Under the pieces are notes generated by a model. That model was given only the letters and a program-made list of their open reading frames with translations. It was not told the origin of the DNA and ran no database searches. Shown one piece after another: positions 23,564-34,430 of a DNA stretch of 64,000 bases (position 1 is the stretch's first letter; each line of letters starts with the position of its first letter). The position numbers were made by a program, and so were the translations under genes. Source of the stretch: Prostheceraeus crozeri (taxonomy: Eukaryota > Platyhelminthes > Polycladida > Euryleptidae); the NCBI GenBank assembly GCA_907163375.1, contig CAJQUW010010359.1, forward strand, positions 682,001-746,000, read 5' to 3'.

Positions 23564-23662
23564 ATCCATCCACGTGATGCTCCAGTAGTCGGCAGTCCAC
23601 CCGTGACCCCTACACCCAGTCAACCCTTTGAACCATCAACCCCTACAACCACCAGTTCCTGA
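23564..23662 (+). CDS. Probable terminal exon, Pro/Thr/Ser-rich C-terminus
   Basis: A good acceptor (TTCCTTTATTGTAG) opens a phase-0 frame of 32 residues and a TGA: HPRDAPVVGSPPVTPTPSQP, then a tail rich in P, S and T ending TTTSS. The composition and a GC content far above the surroundings suggest real coding. AATAAA lies 70 bases after the stop. The repeated 'cacccctacccc' sequence after the stop is 3' UTR. It joins in phase to the possible exon 21459-21599. The tail has S/T-P sites that could be phosphorylated. The protein is not recognised. Confidence 0.55.
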   Translation: MHPRDAPVVGSPPVTPTPSQPFEPSTPTTTSS

Positions 23663-23732
23663 ACCTACATGACCGTGCACCCCTACCCCTCTTTCCCGCT
23701 CATGCACCCGTACCCCTTTTTCCGTACCCCTG

Positions 23733-23738
23733 AATAAA
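23733..23738 (+). terminator. Poly(A) signal after exon 23564-23662
   Basis: AATAAA about 70 bases downstream of the stop codon. Confidence 0.5.
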
Positions 23739-23769
23739 ATATGTATTAAATAATAATCAAAACATGAGC

Positions 23770-24610
23770 AAGATTTTCAACGCACAAAATTATAATACTA
23801 CAATCGATTTCACCGGTCCGGCCTGTTCACAAAGTAAATGATGCCGGTACTAAGTGAACAGTGCCGGGCATGCGTATCAGGGCCAAACATGGATGTCGAA
23901 TCGACTGCGGAGTGTGTCGACATGGGAGGAGCTCGCCTTGAGTGTGTGGACAGTTTCTCCTATCTTGGGGACGTTCTCTAGATCTCTGGAAGTGTTCAGT
24001 CGGCAGTAGTGTCAACAATAAGATGTGGATGGCGTAAATTCCATGAACTGCAATCCTTCTTGATGTCCAAAAGGCCATCTTTGAGAACCAAGGGTCGTGT
24101 GTATGGAGCCTGTGTGCGGCAAGCTGTGCTTTATGGTTGCGAGTCATGGCCGTTGCTTTCATCCCATGAGAAGATGCTTGACCGTGTGGAGATGCAAATG
24201 CTAAGGTGGATGCGTGGTGTCACACTATCGGACAGGAAATCGATTGACAGCATCAGAAAAGCGTGAGGTCTTGAGAACATCACAGACGTCGCGAGAAGGC
24301 AAAGACTACGTTGGTTTGGCCACGTGAGACAAGTGTATCAGAAAAGTTATGGGGATGAAAGTAGCTGCTAAAAGAGGAGCAGGAAGACAAAAGAAGACCT
24401 GGGAACAAGTGATGAAAGATGACCTCAAACGTATTGGAGCCCAGGATGCGGACGCCCGTGATCGACCGAAATGGAAGTCCATACTCAAGCAGCAAACGTC
24501 TAACCCAGCATCTTCTGGAAGAAAAGGACGCAAAAAGGGATGAGTGAGTGAGTGAACAGACCGGACCAGCGAAATTGAGTTGTATTATAATTTTGTGCGT
24601 TGAAAGACTT
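23770..24610. repeat. ~60-bp inverted repeat enclosing a LINE tail
   Basis: The left arm (23770-23830, beginning AAGATTTTCAACGCACAAAA and ending CCGGCCTGTTCAC) recurs inverted at 24552-24610 with about ten differences. The LINE fragment 23840-24546 fills the space almost exactly. This could be a DNA transposon (MITE) that received or captured a LINE, or a duplication by template switching. No target duplication is clear. Confidence 0.75.
23840..24546 (+). mobile_element. RTE-like LINE 3' end (5'-truncated)
   Basis: Plus-strand frames encode the C-terminal part of a LINE reverse transcriptase: DSFSYLGDVL; then a stretch with KFHELQSFL, RVYGACVRQAVLYGCESWPL and MQMLRWMRGVTLSD; then LRWFGHV (about 24306-24326); and finally GRQKKTWEQVMKDDLKRIGA with RDRPKWKSIL. 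This order of blocks is standard for the thumb/tail region of invertebrate RTE-type LINEs. At least one stop and two frame changes are present. The element ends in a short (GAGT)n run (24541-24553), as expected for an RTE 3' tail. The endonuclease and RT palm are absent. Confidence 0.85.
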
Positions 24611-25745
24611 ATATCTTAATTAATATTTAATGTACATGTATATTTATTCAGTAATGATTTCCAAGTCTTTACAAATTGCGTTCAGAGATGTTTTGAAACT
24701 TGGTTAGATATTTTTATAATGTTGTCGGACTTCTGTTAATTATGGTGCTTGTTAAATAGCATATTCTTCTAATCAGCATTCTATTACTGATGATCATCTA
24801 TCAGCCTGACCTGATCAATTAGTTATTACATGTATATGGCAAGGCTGATATGTGATGAACAAAATTTCTGTTGACTGGCAGACCGAATTATGTGTTCTCA
24901 TTTCCTTCATTATGAATCACCTGTACGATGAAACGTCAAAGTTCATCCATCTCCCCACAACGCAAATGTCAGTGCTCTTCTATTTCCGTGATTATTAAGT
25001 CAGGTGTCTGCTGATGACATAGCACTTGCAACTGCTGGTTAGCCTAAATTAACGCCATTTATTTAAATTCCGCAGGTAGTCATTCTCCAGTGGTAGATTC
25101 GTATGATGAACTTTTGTTTCTACCTATGATTGACCCCATGTCTCCTGGACACAGAGAGAACACTTTACCACAAAGCCACTGCCGTTTGCTAGATACATTA
25201 TGACCAATTAAATGTAGGATATTTTGACCAAATTTGTAAATCTGCAATTGTTATGACACTCAAAAATCTGATTCGAGATAATCAGCGATGTGACTATCAT
25301 GTCAACATTTTCGGATCATGCAGTCCTCTCATGATCATATGGAATGTTTATCCTATTTTCGATGAACTCATTATTATCTCATAACATTGTATTAAGATTT
25401 TGTATGGAATTCTCTGTAGATCATATTTTGTAAGCTTTTTCAAAGTTTTCTTATGATCAGAATCGTAATTTCGATTTTGTGCTTTATCATACTTTTGACT
25501 GCATTCATTCATAATGCCATCAAGTTTTTTATGGATTTTTTAAAGACGTTTTTATCAGATACCATTACATAAATCTGTGATCTGATTTTGCAAATGATTT
25601 CACTTTGGTGGTGTTCTATAGGTTTGCTCAAAGGTTTGAGCTTCAACAACTGAATTTGTCATCGTCATTTTATTAGCTTCATTCGCCTCTCATAAAGCCT
25701 ATGTTGGGCTACAATCTTTGTACGATCAAGTTCTGATGAAGAAAT
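24611..25745. other. No recognised feature
   Basis: AT-rich; nothing supportable. Confidence 0.4.
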
Positions 25746-25748
25746 TTG

Positions 25749-26178
25749 CATGTAGGTACTTCTATTCTTCCTCCCCCCCCCCCACATTTCTGTTGTTGAC
25801 ACCCGGAAGTGTTGCATCGTCAATGATCTCTTGCTCCTACGGGCAGTCTCACTAACGTCGCATAGCGTTGAGTGTGTAAAACTCCTCTTATCTGACTTGT
25901 AGAACATTACAGCCTCAGAATTAGACAACTGCTGCCATTTGTCTGTAGGCAACAATCACACGAAGTTAATGATCACAGCTGTACCCTGTATTTTAACTGA
26001 ATATCCAAGGAACCAATCCTTCATTCCAGGGTCCAAGTAAGACTTCTCAGTCGTGTTGTAGTGTCACTCAATGACAGATGAAGTCCATTCGAAACCCAAT
26101 GTGACCAACTTTGGCGAAATTTGGTGATTTTGGAAAACTTGACAATGTGGGGGGGGGAATAATAGAAGTACCTACGTG
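25749..26178. repeat. Inverted repeat with poly-C/poly-G arms
   Basis: CATGTAGGTACTTCTATT, a short link, a run of eleven C and CACATT (25749-25788) recurs inverted at 26144-26178 (AATGTG, a run of G, then AATAGAAGTACCTACGTG). The spacer is about 355 bases, including a 96-codon minus frame without motif. Likely a MITE-like fold-back; arms about 37-40 bp. Confidence 0.7.
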
Positions 26179-26179
26179 T

Positions 26180-27184
26180 ATACTCTAATACCATCTCATG
26201 CAGTAGTGATGTGATTTGTAAGTAATTTATGAATAACACAAGTTCTTATGAAGCAATTGTTGCAATTTTGTTGAAAACTTCATAACAGCAGACATCCAAA
26301 TTGTCACAACGTGCCATTATTCTCAGTGATGCAAAAGCTATAAGCGGAATTCAGTTTGTCATACAAGAGACATTTTTATATTCCTTCTGTATGTCTACAC
26401 AGAAGCAAATAATGAGTGTCATACATTATCAGTATAAGGTGGATTTTCACGCCATCCAGATAAAAATCAGTTGATAGTCAGTCACAGTCACATCATTCCT
26501 TATTTGATGAAGTGTTCGAATATTTGATAATCCTTACAAGTTGTTTTTGATGTATATTTCAGTTGATGCATTTAGATTTGCAAAATGATCTATTTTCCTT
26601 TGATACGTTTTTCAATATAAGCGTTATAACGAAAATGAAACCATCCTTCTGTCTTGTTTCTGAATCTCTTTATAGCGTGCATAATCATCAGTTTTGTATT
26701 ATACTATTATCATCAGCATTTCATCATAAAAGCTCATAATAAATGATTTAAGTTATCACAAAAAATATAATGAATTCATGGTAAAATTTCATGACAGATG
26801 GTTCCAAATTATCATAAGTCTTCATGAGCAATTATCATCAAATTTATCATGACAATTTCCGTAAGGGTATATACACCTATATACATATTTAATTTGTTCC
26901 TATTTATTTCATTCAATATCAGTTTGATTCTCAATTGTTCTGTTATCTTTTTATCTTGTATCTTGTTCTTGTATCTTTTTATCTGTTATCTTGTTATCTT
27001 ATTTCTCTTTTGTGAACGAACCTTTAATTTCGTGTAACTTGGTAATATGTTGTTCTCGTTTGATTGAATATTAGATCATGTTGAATTTTAATCGATTTGT
27101 GATACAGTTTTTCTGTCTTTCTGAATTGATCTTTTTCTTTCATTGATAGTTCTGTTATGACGATAAGCGAATACCATTTCATTG
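26180..27184. other. No recognised feature
   Basis: AT-rich with TTATCTTG-type low-complexity sequence around 26940-27005. Confidence 0.4.
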
Positions 27185-27202
27185 CAAAGAATCTTAATTT
27201 AT

Positions 27203-27242
27203 GGCGCGACGTTTCGGACCTTACTTGGTCCATTTTCAAGCA
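27203..27242 (-). ncRNA. Hammerhead-like motif at the 3' end of PLE copy 3
   Basis: The minus strand reads CTTGAAAATGGACC, a loop, then AGGTCCGAAACGTCGCG. Stem II (GGACC/GGTCC), the GAAAC box and the GTC cleavage triplet are present. The CUGANGA box is altered, so activity is doubtful. Confidence 0.5.
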
Positions 27243-27484
27243 ATTATGCATTATACAGAAAAGTTGTTTAAGTACAAAACATTTTAAAAACAACAACCTT
27301 AGAAATACGAGTTAACATATGTACATATACATGCATGTATATCAAGCAATCTAAAGTTGATGTAGATTCAATGAAACGAGAGATAGAGTTCATAGCATTA
27401 GATGACGTGTTAATCCTCTATCCCTTTGATAGTTTGGGATCTTGTTCTTTGATTATCATCGCTTTTGCTGTTTGTAATGTATTG

Positions 27485-27696
27485 GTTTCGTTGAAGCTCG
27501 CGATAATTTTCATGTGGTTGATAATATTTTTGGGTTTTTCTTTATGAGCATCGAACCAGTGTGTTTCTATTGAGCCATTATTCTCATGTTGTTTCGCTGA
27601 AATTCGCGATAATTTTTATGTTGTTGATAGCATTTTTGGGTTTTTCTCTGCGAACATCGAACCAGTTTGTTTTTATTGAACCATTATTCTCATGTT
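27485..27696. repeat. 106-bp tandem duplication inside PLE copy 3
   Basis: Units 27485-27590 and 27591-27696 are about 88% alike, each beginning GTTTCG and containing the shared block TTTTTGGGTTTTTCT. The length is not a multiple of three, so it post-dates loss of coding function or caused it. Confidence 0.85.
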
Positions 27697-27960
27697 GTTT
27701 CTTCTCATAGATAATAAATTCGTTGTATAGCCAACATATTGAGCATTTTTACAAGTGCCTCCATTGCAAGTGTACTGGCATACAACGTTATGTGAAGATT
27801 GAAATTTGTCTATTTTTGTTTTTATTGCATTCACTAATTTGAAGTTTTTTTAATATACTCTCACACTTATTTCAGATTTTTCATCAGTTGGCTACATATA
27901 TATAATTGGCAATATATATTAGCCAGTACCTTCCTGGCTAATTCACGCTCTCAACAGATG

Positions 27961-28095
27961 GTCGGTGGCCTTGCGGTTGGAGGGTATGCTTGCACGTCCT
28001 CTATCTCCAAGGTCTCTGGTTCGAGCCTACCCACGACTGATGAGGCTCAATAGGACGAAACATGTCTCGTGGGGGTTGCATCAGTTGAGATTTGA
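27961..28095 (+). mobile_element. SINE-like unit: tRNA-like head fused to a hammerhead ribozyme
   Basis: The head (27961-28031) has an A-box-like GGTGGCCTTGCGGTTGGAGG and a B box GGTTCGAGCC, as in tRNA-derived SINEs. Directly after it comes a hammerhead motif (28030-28073), and the unit then ends in A/T-rich sequence with TATATATATT. The layout, pol III promoter then hammerhead, is that of the Sm-alpha SINE of schistosomes and of metazoan retrozyme-like units. It differs in sequence from the SINE family at 1961, 17500 and 62295. It may have inserted next to PLE copy 3 or use PLE machinery for copying; that is inference. Confidence 0.75.
28030..28073 (+). ncRNA. Type I hammerhead ribozyme with complete core
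   Basis: Stem I is CCCACGA (28030-28036) paired with TCGTGGG (28067-28073), seven perfect pairs. The core box CTGATGA is at 28037-28043. Stem II is G-G-C-T / G-G-A-C around the loop CAATA, with the closing G-C pair, one G-A mismatch and one wobble. GAA (28057-28059) follows. Stem III is minimal: AC (28060-28061), a two-base loop, GT (28064-28065). C17 is at 28066, so self-cleavage would fall after 28066. All universally required core bases are present. The very short stem III is like that of PLE and SINE hammerheads, which act best as dimers. The stem II mismatch may lower activity. Confidence 0.85.
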
Positions 28096-29239
28096 TAAAT
28101 ATGTATATATATTTATCCCTTTCTGTTCCTTTCGAAATGGTTTTCTAATTGTGAAAGCTGAGGAATATTGTTTTTGAAGAACCTTTTAGGGATTCTCGGC
28201 AGTGTCATTCAAAGCCTCACTGTCGATTTCAGCGATCCCCTTACGTCGTATCACTTCGTAATAATTAAACTTTCTTTGGTTAAGTCTTTTGCTAAGTTGC
28301 CTATCTGTTGTGTTTTTTGCACATATTCCTTTGAAAAGTTGTTAATATACCGTATAGTGTGCTCCCTTCCTTAAATTTGATTGAAAATCATCGATATCAA
28401 TCTTTAAATTCGGTTTGATACGTTTCATGAAATGTGGTAATCAGCATCTTTAGCTTGATCATGATTATATCTTACTTGTTCATGAATTAATTTCAACAAT
28501 GGAAATCTATGCATGCAAAATTAACCTATTTGTATGAATTGAAAATTTCTTATTCAATGCATTTCACATCACCTTGAGAAGCGAATGCAGTTGGCAGAAA
28601 TATGTTTCTGATAATCTCTGGTGATTTTTCCTTATACTATTTCAGTTTTTATTCAATATATTTGGATAGGCACTTCGTATTTACCTTCTTCGATGCCATT
28701 TTACTTGCATTACCAACTTTTGTCACAGTTCTGAATATTTTCTGCTGCTATCAGAAGTTTCCGATGTCATGTTAATACTCCTAAATTTAAATCAGTAGCA
28801 GTATTGAATTTTGTGCAAATTTTCATTCTGCTCCCAATATAAGACTCTAAAAATATCTAAGTTTTATGTGGAAAACCTTCAGTCTTCAGAGTCAGCTTCT
28901 CCCGTGTATTCCCATCCGTTCAAATTTACCTATCGTAGACGCTTGCTGAGGTTAAAAGAGGAGCCTGATCTAGTGCTCATGACGAATCCCAATCCGGCAT
29001 CGTTGCCACAACGAATTCCCAATGAATTATCCCGTCTTTTCCTTCCTCTTTTCACTGTCTTTTCTCCCCAAACTCTCCAACCTCTTCCGTATCGATTGTT
29101 TTCCTTTTACAGATCTCCCTCACCGCTCTACTCATAATGAAAGAGACGTGAAGTCGTGATGGAGTCTTAGAAGAAAGTCGCTACGGCAGGATGTCAAGGT
29201 GTCCGGTCTGATTCCACCTGCACATTAGTCAACAAGTAA
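28096..29239. other. No recognised gene; 5' flank of the membrane-protein gene
   Basis: The reverse of about 28380-28150 may contain further decayed PLE coding sequence but no firm motif. The segment 28850-29239 is more GC-rich than the rest and probably includes the promoter and 5' UTR of the gene starting at 29261. A 108-codon frame here (28811) has no motif. No clear TATA element can be assigned. Confidence 0.35.
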
Positions 29240-29260
29240 TAAGCTACCTCGCCGGCTATC

Positions 29261-29873
29261 ATGCCGGCACCCGCTCCCAATATCGCTGTCGCCTCTGAAG
29301 AAGGGGGAGCTGGGTCTTCCAACGAACCTGAAACTTCTGCACCTGTTGAAGAAGATGAAGATCTTCTGGCCACCGTGGGTGAGAGTGAGTTGGTCCAAAT
29401 GGTTCCTTGCACACTCCTTGACGGCGCCGAGCTGGTTGAACTTCACGGCCCTGGAGGGGAGCACGCCTCAGGTGGGACTTATCTTGCTCTAGATGCATCC
29501 CTAGCATCATCTACTGCTGGTGGAAATGCGACGGGTACCTCGGGACTATATTACTACGCGTCATATGGTGGGGAAATAGATGCTCTTGACCCTACGGGCA
29601 CTCAGCCGGCTGTCATGTACGCTGCGCCAGCTGGAGCGATTGATCCTAACACCGCGGCATTCCTCGCTACTGTTGAGAGCAAGACAGCTGACGGCAATGC
29701 TGCCACTCCAGGAGCGGCCGAAGTTGGAAGGTCGGAATCCCCGGAAGAGAAGAAAACTCCGAAGGAGAAGACGATCGCTCGAGTAGTGATGGCGGTGGCG
29801 TGTACACTTCTCACTCTTTGCATTATCCTGGTTGGAGTGACATTATCCATGTCTGAACACATCAACAGCATGG
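29261..29873 (+). CDS. Single-pass membrane protein, exon 1 of 2
   Basis: This exon encodes residues 1-204 and the first base of codon 205. The ATG is the first after an in-frame TAA at 29240. Residues 1-150 are acidic and rich in Ala, Gly, Thr and Ser, with no known domain and probably disordered. A basic stretch EEKKTPKEKTIAR follows, then one hydrophobic segment at about residues 175-197 (VVMAVACTLLTLCIILVGV). Basic residues on the N-terminal side predict a type II topology, N-terminus cytosolic. There is no N-terminal signal peptide. The exon ends at a good donor, ATGG|GTAAGC, in phase 1. GC content far exceeds the surroundings, and no stop interrupts 613 bases, so coding is well supported. 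I do not recognise the family. An alternative without splicing would add only six residues (to 29893). Confidence 0.88.
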
Positions 29874-30744
29874 GTAAGCCAAATCATACTTAATTTGTTT
29901 CTCAAAGCGCTTTTATTTAAAATTACAATTCTGATGTAGTCATACAAAAGCACGTAGATTGAATCTCCCAATCAAGTTCCATCCAAATATTGTGTTTGTT
30001 CAAAATAGCAAAAATGTTGATGTTGTTTGTTTCTCAATTAAAGGTTAATTCATTTTTTTACCATAGAAATCCGACACTATAAAATAAAAGGACATCATTG
30101 AAAACATCACGTTGTGGATACTCATTGTCAAGACAACGCTAGTGTTGCCTGAACGATTGCGGTTTCCAGTGGTAGTCAATGTTTAGGTGCTGCCACATTG
30201 CCCGACCGTGTACTTTGTAAAGATTCATGGTTATTATCACAGCAACTCAAAATATTTTTAGATGGCCATCCCGTGTGATCAACCGCTGAAGACGAATTTT
30301 TTATTAAATAGCTATAGTATGGCATGTATAGCTCAAAGTGTGCGACCTTACAAAGTATGCTTCGAAGTCCACTCGAAGAAGAAAATTCAGGTATAAAGTA
30401 TTGGAAATTCACATTTACCCTTAAATTCTAAAGCAGCAAATGTTTTTTGCTTTATGTAACAGGAGGCAAGTGTCTAAATGTTGATTGTAGAAACTACTAA
30501 TTAGAATAGCAATTCCACTAAGGCATGATAAGGAAAGATGATCGTCTGATTAGTTTATCTACTTGAATTGGCTTAGCTAGCGACTGGTATGAATAACTAC
30601 GAAATGCAGCAAATTTGTTATTTTATGAATTTGATAAATTAGGCAGTGTGGAGCAGAAGAGCCGCTTGCTTTTCACAATTGAATAGCTGGGATGTTTAGA
30701 AACAAATACAAGCTGTGCATTTTTAACTTAAGATGTCGCTCTCA

Positions 30745-30791
30745 TTCTCTCTATCTCTCACTCTCCCTCCCTCTCTCCCCCTCCTTCTCAG
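30745..30791 (+). repeat. CT-rich microsatellite ending in CAG
   Basis: A run of CTCTC and CCCTC units directly followed by CAG, so it also resembles a very strong 3' splice site. See the findings for the possible alternative last exon. Confidence 0.7.
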
Positions 30792-30849
30792 AAGTTATCA
30801 CTCAGAATACAAGCTATCCTTCGTCTTAAAAAAACCAGTGCATTTCATT

Positions 30850-33800
30850 TCGCAACCATGATTGAGGATGAGATAGTGCAAATGTTGATGTATAAACACT
30901 TCATGCGGATTTGTCCCTTCTATTGAGTCTATTGAGTCGAGTATCAAAAGTATCTTAAGTGAAAAATGGTGAGGCATTTATAAAATAATAGACGGTATAT
31001 ATAAATTGATTGTATTGTTCCTCTTAGAAGACTCATTGAAAACTTAAGTATGAACCGCGAAAGAAAGGAAGCTATGTTTATTAAGTTGCTTCTTCCCTCT
31101 TTGAATTCGCAATAAGTTAGCCATGATATGCTTTTCTGATGCATTACTTTCATCATGCAATTTGCATCTTAGTATCTATGTATCATAGTAGGCCTATCAT
31201 AAAGAGTGTTTCTTCGACCATGTATAGAAAATGAAGAAAGTAGATGAATAAGGTAAACCCATGTTTTCGGCATGAACCTTTGTGCGGTCATCGACAAGAG
31301 ATGGCAAAATATCCGCAATTTGACGCTTTTCTTCCCATATCGAAGGCACATATGGAGCGCTTTTCTTACTTATGCTAATATTTTCAGTGCACGATCGAAA
31401 ATGCGTCACTCAAATCCCATATCCCTCTTTTATTTGACTATCAGTACTTCAACATGTATTTGCGTTGTGTTCGGGTTCATTTCAGGAATGCTAAATATTC
31501 GGATGTTTTATTATAATGCTTTGTTTTTTGGTTAGGTTGAGTTATGGCTTCGGGCATCGTTCCTGACAACTTCTCAATCTCTTACTGCTAGTATATGTAA
31601 TGCAAAAATGTAAATGTACAAACTTGTATTTGAATGTACTAAAATGAAAGGCAGCACGTTTGTTTATTTTCAGATTAATGCATCAGTTGTTCATTTTTTT
31701 CTCAATATCCTTCTCAATTAAATTAGAAATTGGCGTCTACTCGAGGTGCTTATTTTGATAAAATTTTGCTTTATCTCCCTCACCTGACATGATTTGTCAT
31801 ATGGATCAGTTAATTATCTCCACAGAACATCAAGGATAATGAAGATTTATTCATATGATGTTATTTCTTTGGTGGCAGGTCTGGAAACTATAACTGCGTA
31901 ATGTGAAAGATATGATTATTGGTTTTGTTTTACATTCCTTGTTGTCAATTTTCGGGAAGAACTGAAATGCCGATGTAATACCGATATTATGTGTACATTA
32001 TTAATGTAAAACATCATAAATCGATGACATGATTAAAGAATAATAAACTTGCAATATTGAAGAGTCAGTAGGATTGCTGGATTATAATTAAGAAGAAGAA
32101 GACACTTTATTCAAATTGGATACTTAGCTACACAATATCCACCGTTCATCGAGTATTTTCTGTATATTAGTAACGAAATCATAATTTTGAAGTGATTAAA
32201 TTGATTTATGAATTGCATTGAAGCTCATTTGATGTAGCTATTGTCATAGAGGCTCAATTTTCAGTAAGAATTCAAGAATCAGTTTTTGAAATTATTCCTG
32301 AAAAATGACTAGCATATTTCCACATAATCCTATGATGCATCTAATTTGTATCACTTTCCATGTGAAAGTAGATGACTTTGATAGTACATGTATTCACTTT
32401 GACATGAATTTTAACATTTTAAATTTAATTTAAGTGTGAAAAAATGCTCGAGTTTTTTCTCAGGTCTGTTTGCATGAAAGAATTTCTTACTTAGGTCGGT
32501 TTTTTAAAAAAATCGTTTACTTAAAAGTTGCAATGAAATAATTTCTGCGACATCACTCAAATAGTCTAGCTCATTTAGCAAAGTAACCGCAGCCCAAAGA
32601 AAGATGCAGGCTTTGTTAGGCTTGCCGTTATATAATGTACACAATCATGCATTGCGATTGTCACATTTCAAGTTCGGCTCAATATAATTGTTAGTGGATT
32701 ACGATAGGAGTGTGTTACACTTTCATCTTTCAAATATTTATCAGTCACTGTTAGTATCGTTTTCTCGTCATGGTTGTTCTAGTCTCACCTCGCTTGTGAC
32801 AATAAAACTCAAGCGCATATTGTTACCATTGAAAGTTAGCGTCGTGTTTTCTTTGGTTTGTATTCCGCTATGTGATTGTAATACTAATAAGCCACAATAC
32901 CCAATTCTCAAAATTATGTAACATCTTCCTCTTATTTTCTCATATTTAGATACCGCAGGAAAAGTGGTTATATCGCGTTTTCTAATTCTCATTAGGGATT
33001 TGAGTGTTACGACAGCTTCGCCAATTCTGGTTGACTAAATATAATATTATTGTTAGACATTGCCTCTTAAACAACTCATAGCGGTTCGCAACTCAAACAC
33101 AAAATAATTCCATCCGCGGGAACAATTATTTGCGAATCGAATGATTGTCTTTACTAAGACATAACTTTGGTTGCAAAGTTTCTCAATCTCGCAAAATTGC
33201 CGGTTGAATGCACTTTGAAATGCGATTAGAGAGAACTTTTCGTCCTGTTGGGTACACCATTCTCCGTCAGACGTCCATCTTCACATGGATAGGAGCCCCA
33301 CACGCGAAAAGGAAATCTCCTACCAGAAGAAACAAACCACAGTAGACTTAGCGGGATATATCTTGTCTACGCAGTTATTAAGGGCAAAGTAAAGGTCAAT
33401 CCACTGAAATCCAGTCGTTTCCTGATCAATCGGCTACTGAATAATATATTCTGTTGATGATACTCACGTACAAGGATTACTTAAAATAAACAGATGTTTA
33501 GAAATCAATTATTTTTAGTGCAATCTGTTAATAGCAATTGTGAGTTTCGAGAAAGAATTATTGCAATTAACTGCTGTTATTTATACATTTGAAGCAAATT
33601 AGTTATTATTTTGGACTCACTAAAGTTATATAGACTCTGACGGAAGTTCCGTGTCAAAAGGAAGATCTTTATACCTATTTTTGTTCGAATTAAAATTTGA
33701 AATTAATTTAGAGCTTGAAAAAGGAAGAAACCAACTATTCCACATTTATAAGAACTATTATCTGAGGTACTTCTTTTATAAATAATTTTTTATCATTTTT

Positions 33801-34285
33801 AGCAAATTCCTGCATGGGCCCTCAATAGTTATATGTTCTTCATAGAATATATAGTTCTATACAATTCCATCCAATAATTAAAAGAAATATTGTCTCCACT
33901 TGTTAATGTTGCCAATAGAAAAGTGCAGAAATAGAAAATACAAATTTTATAGCATTTAGTGGGATGTTCTTCAAGGAACAGCTATTCATTTATTACTAAA
34001 AGAATCGCATCAACACTGTGTTCAGACCAAAAAACGAAAACATGGTTTCAACGCCATTATCAGTCAGTAGGCTACAAATATGAGGCAGGTGGCACGCGCA
34101 TGTATACTCAGCTACAAGCAAATGAAATCAATTTAGAATATGACATCAAGAGTTACATAAATTTTAGCGTAGAAATTGATGGTCTGTGGAATTGAATTAA
34201 TGAATTGCGAAAAGAATATATTGTTGCAGTTGTTAACTCTCGATTTACATTCAATGTTTTTTTTATAATTAATTCAATTTATCAA
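30850..34285. other. Intronic, no recognised feature
   Basis: AT-rich. Short frames on both strands carry no motif. Confidence 0.35.
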
Positions 34286-34287
34286 TC

Positions 34288-34290
<3 letters not shown>

Positions 34291-34325
<35 letters not shown>
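34291..34325. repeat. (AG)17 microsatellite
   Basis: An uninterrupted run of AG dinucleotides. Confidence 0.98.
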
Positions 34326-34331
<6 letters not shown>

Positions 34332-34430
34332 CTACATAATGGCTTCGTATGAGAAGCTGTTATGATGTATATTATAGTTAAAAGTAGGCCCTTTCTTAAG
34401 CCTTGCAAAGATAAAAACAGTATTTACAGA

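Larger units (their letters stand above)
27185..27885 (-). mobile_element. Penelope-like element 3' end with GIY-YIG endonuclease (copy 3)
   Basis: Minus-strand translation of about 27800-27710 gives VVCQYTCNGGTCKNAQYVGY then TT. This is the PLE GIY-YIG core with its Cys residues and the Y-V-G-Y-T motif. The following part (about 27590-27430) has ENNGSIETHWFDAHK, then PKNIINHMKII, and ends TLQTAKAMIIKEQDPKLS, as in PLE C-termini. A hammerhead-like motif lies near the 3' end (27203-27242). A 106-bp stretch of the endonuclease region is tandemly duplicated (27485-27696). The sequence diverges from PLE copies 1 and 2, so it is a different family. Old and truncated. Confidence 0.8.

Noticed and set aside
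28811-29137. 108-codon plus-strand frame just upstream of the membrane-protein gene
   Set aside because: Pro/Ser/Leu-rich without motif; better explained as 5' flank or untranslated leader of the gene at 29261.
29602-29871. Antisense 89-codon frame across the membrane-protein exon
   Set aside because: A shadow of the GC-rich coding exon on the other strand.
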